Source of the DNA: Nitrospira sp. CG24A
GTDB lineage: Bacteria; Nitrospirota; Nitrospiria; Nitrospirales; Nitrospiraceae
Assembly: GCA_002869925.2 (NCBI GenBank)
Contig: NEWT02000035.1
Location: 364,475 to 428,474 of the forward strand
Direction of reading: 5' to 3'
DNA: 64,000 nucleotides
Each line of letters begins with the position of its first letter. Positions within the stretch are counted from its first letter, which is position 1. Of this stretch, positions 63,298-64,000 are shown in pieces. A program made the position numbers and the translations under genes. Below the pieces are notes generated by a model. The model was not told the origin of the DNA, made no database searches, and saw only the letters and a program-made list of their open reading frames with translations.

Positions 63298-64000
63298 TCA
63301 GTAACGTTGTGGCCCATCGCCTTCCGGCTGACGAGCGCGGACGAGCGGCTTCCGAGTCGGAACGAGATTGATGCCATTGGCTATCAACCAAGCCGACAAG
63401 ACCGTCGGTATCTGATCCAGTTGACCTCGCGAAACCTCTGAATCTGGAGGCTCCGCGTCCTCCATATTCTGCAAGAGTTGTTTCACCTCATCGATGTGAC
63501 GATCCAGGATTTCACCGATTGGAGCCGGCCCCTCGGAATATGCCATTTCGTCAAGGAACCTCGTAAGAGCGATAATCTGCGCAGGTGAAAAGGGCGGCGG
63601 CTCTTTGGAGACATCGGATCTGGTACCGTCCTGAGGTATCCCATTCCCTATTTCCTCCTGAGAGTACGCAGGGTGGGCAGCAGTCTTCGACTCAACGATT
63701 TCTACGCTTAGGGGCCGTGACCCGTCTGACTGCAGGAGTTGACCTTCTGTCGGAATCGTCGTTTTTTGCAATGATACGCTACCACCCACCAACCAAGCTG
63801 GCATCTGGTTGACGTTCGTCACACTGATCGTAAAGGCTTCGTCGTAGGTCAGCCCCCCGCGGTCCGTCACCCGCACCGTCACGCTATGGCTCGAGGCGCT
63901 CTCATAGTTCAACAAGCTGCCGTTCGCCACCGTGAGCACGCCCGTGCTCGCATGAATCGCAAACCGCCCGCCCGCCGTGTTGGTCAAACTGTACGTCTTG
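63298..64000 (-). CDS. Cadherin-repeat surface protein (partial, N-terminus beyond window)
   Basis: The frame is open to the right edge; the track's TTG start is artificial. The first visible residues continue a cadherin-like repeat (YSLTNTAGGRFAIHASTGVLTVANGSLLNYE ... VRVTDRGGLTYDEAFTISVTNVN). After it comes a 150-residue non-repetitive C-terminus rich in Pro/Glu (PAYSQEEIGNGIPQDG). Likely the tail of a large secreted adhesin. No sorting motif is visible. Confidence 0.75.
   Translation of the reverse strand, partial: KTYSLTNTAGGRFAIHASTGVLTVANGSLLNYESASSHSVTVRVTDRGGLTYDEAFTISVTNVNQMPAWLVGGSVSLQKTTIPTEGQLLQSDGSRPLSVEIVESKTAAHPAYSQEEIGNGIPQDGTRSDVSKEPPPFSPAQIIALTRFLDEMAYSEGPAPIGEILDRHIDEVKQLLQNMEDAEPPDSEVSRGQLDQIPTVLSAWLIANGINLVPTRKPLVRARQPEGDGPQRY

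Noticed and set aside
1-64000. CRISPR arrays, rRNA or tRNA genes
   Set aside because: The regular repeats seen are 7- or 9-nt tandem units without spacers. No tRNA cloverleaf or rRNA sequence was recognised by eye.

Overview
This window most resembles a Nitrospira-type chromosome (Nitrospirota). The reasons are gene content and style: paralogous cytochrome bd-like oxidase subunits with long N-termini, a KimA-type potassium importer, a TIGR04283-type glycosyltransferase, many lipoproteins, and intergenic spacers full of short periodic repeats and terminal-inverted-repeat elements. No 16S rRNA or other taxonomic marker is present, so the assignment is inference. I saw no rRNA, tRNA or CRISPR.

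Region 1 (1-10.9 kb) is respiratory. Two cytochrome bd-like subunit I paralogs (one running off the left edge) flank a compact operon encoding a DUF3047 protein, a glycine-rich membrane protein and two membrane-anchored SUMF1-fold proteins. Three tiny single-span membrane ORFs missing from the ORF track lie between them. Further upstream on the same strand are a polytopic protein, a protein with two PCP_red-like repeats, a DUF420-like membrane protein and a BchU/ASMT-like methyltransferase. Region 2 (11-18.8 kb) holds an orphan HTH antitoxin-like gene, a PEGA-like and a CsgG-like lipoprotein, TraT, a 699-residue Ig-repeat lipoprotein and a decayed vapBC pair.

Region 3 (18.8-36.2 kb) is the most striking. 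It has two ~1,580-residue, six-cupredoxin multicopper oxidases. Each is followed by a secreted protein that joins a cupredoxin-like domain (C-x2-H-x2-M) to a carboxypeptidase-regulatory-like domain. A third copy of that protein, two SmbP-like His-rich paralogs, another SUMF1-fold protein and several unknown secreted proteins complete it. Nearly every product is predicted to be exported. I read regions 1 and 3 as a copper-rich extracytoplasmic redox module next to bd-like terminal oxidases; the substrate is unknown, and Mn(II) is one candidate because the oxidases recall MofA-type enzymes.

Region 4 (36.4-44.3 kb) has kimA, a PKD/Ig protein, a GGDEF protein and two toxin-antitoxin cassettes, each bounded by short copies of the 3' end of the neighbouring HExxH-hydroxylase gene. 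Region 5 (44.4-53.2 kb) contains a radical SAM / DUF547 / ferritin-like / glycosyltransferase operon, a thioredoxin, a lactonase-like propeller, an ECF sigma factor and a DM13 lipoprotein. Region 6 (53.5-64 kb) is cell-envelope housekeeping: PBP1b, a sodium:solute symporter, tandem FKBPs, Uup, an mltC gene interrupted by an in-frame TGA, and a cadherin-repeat protein running off the right edge.
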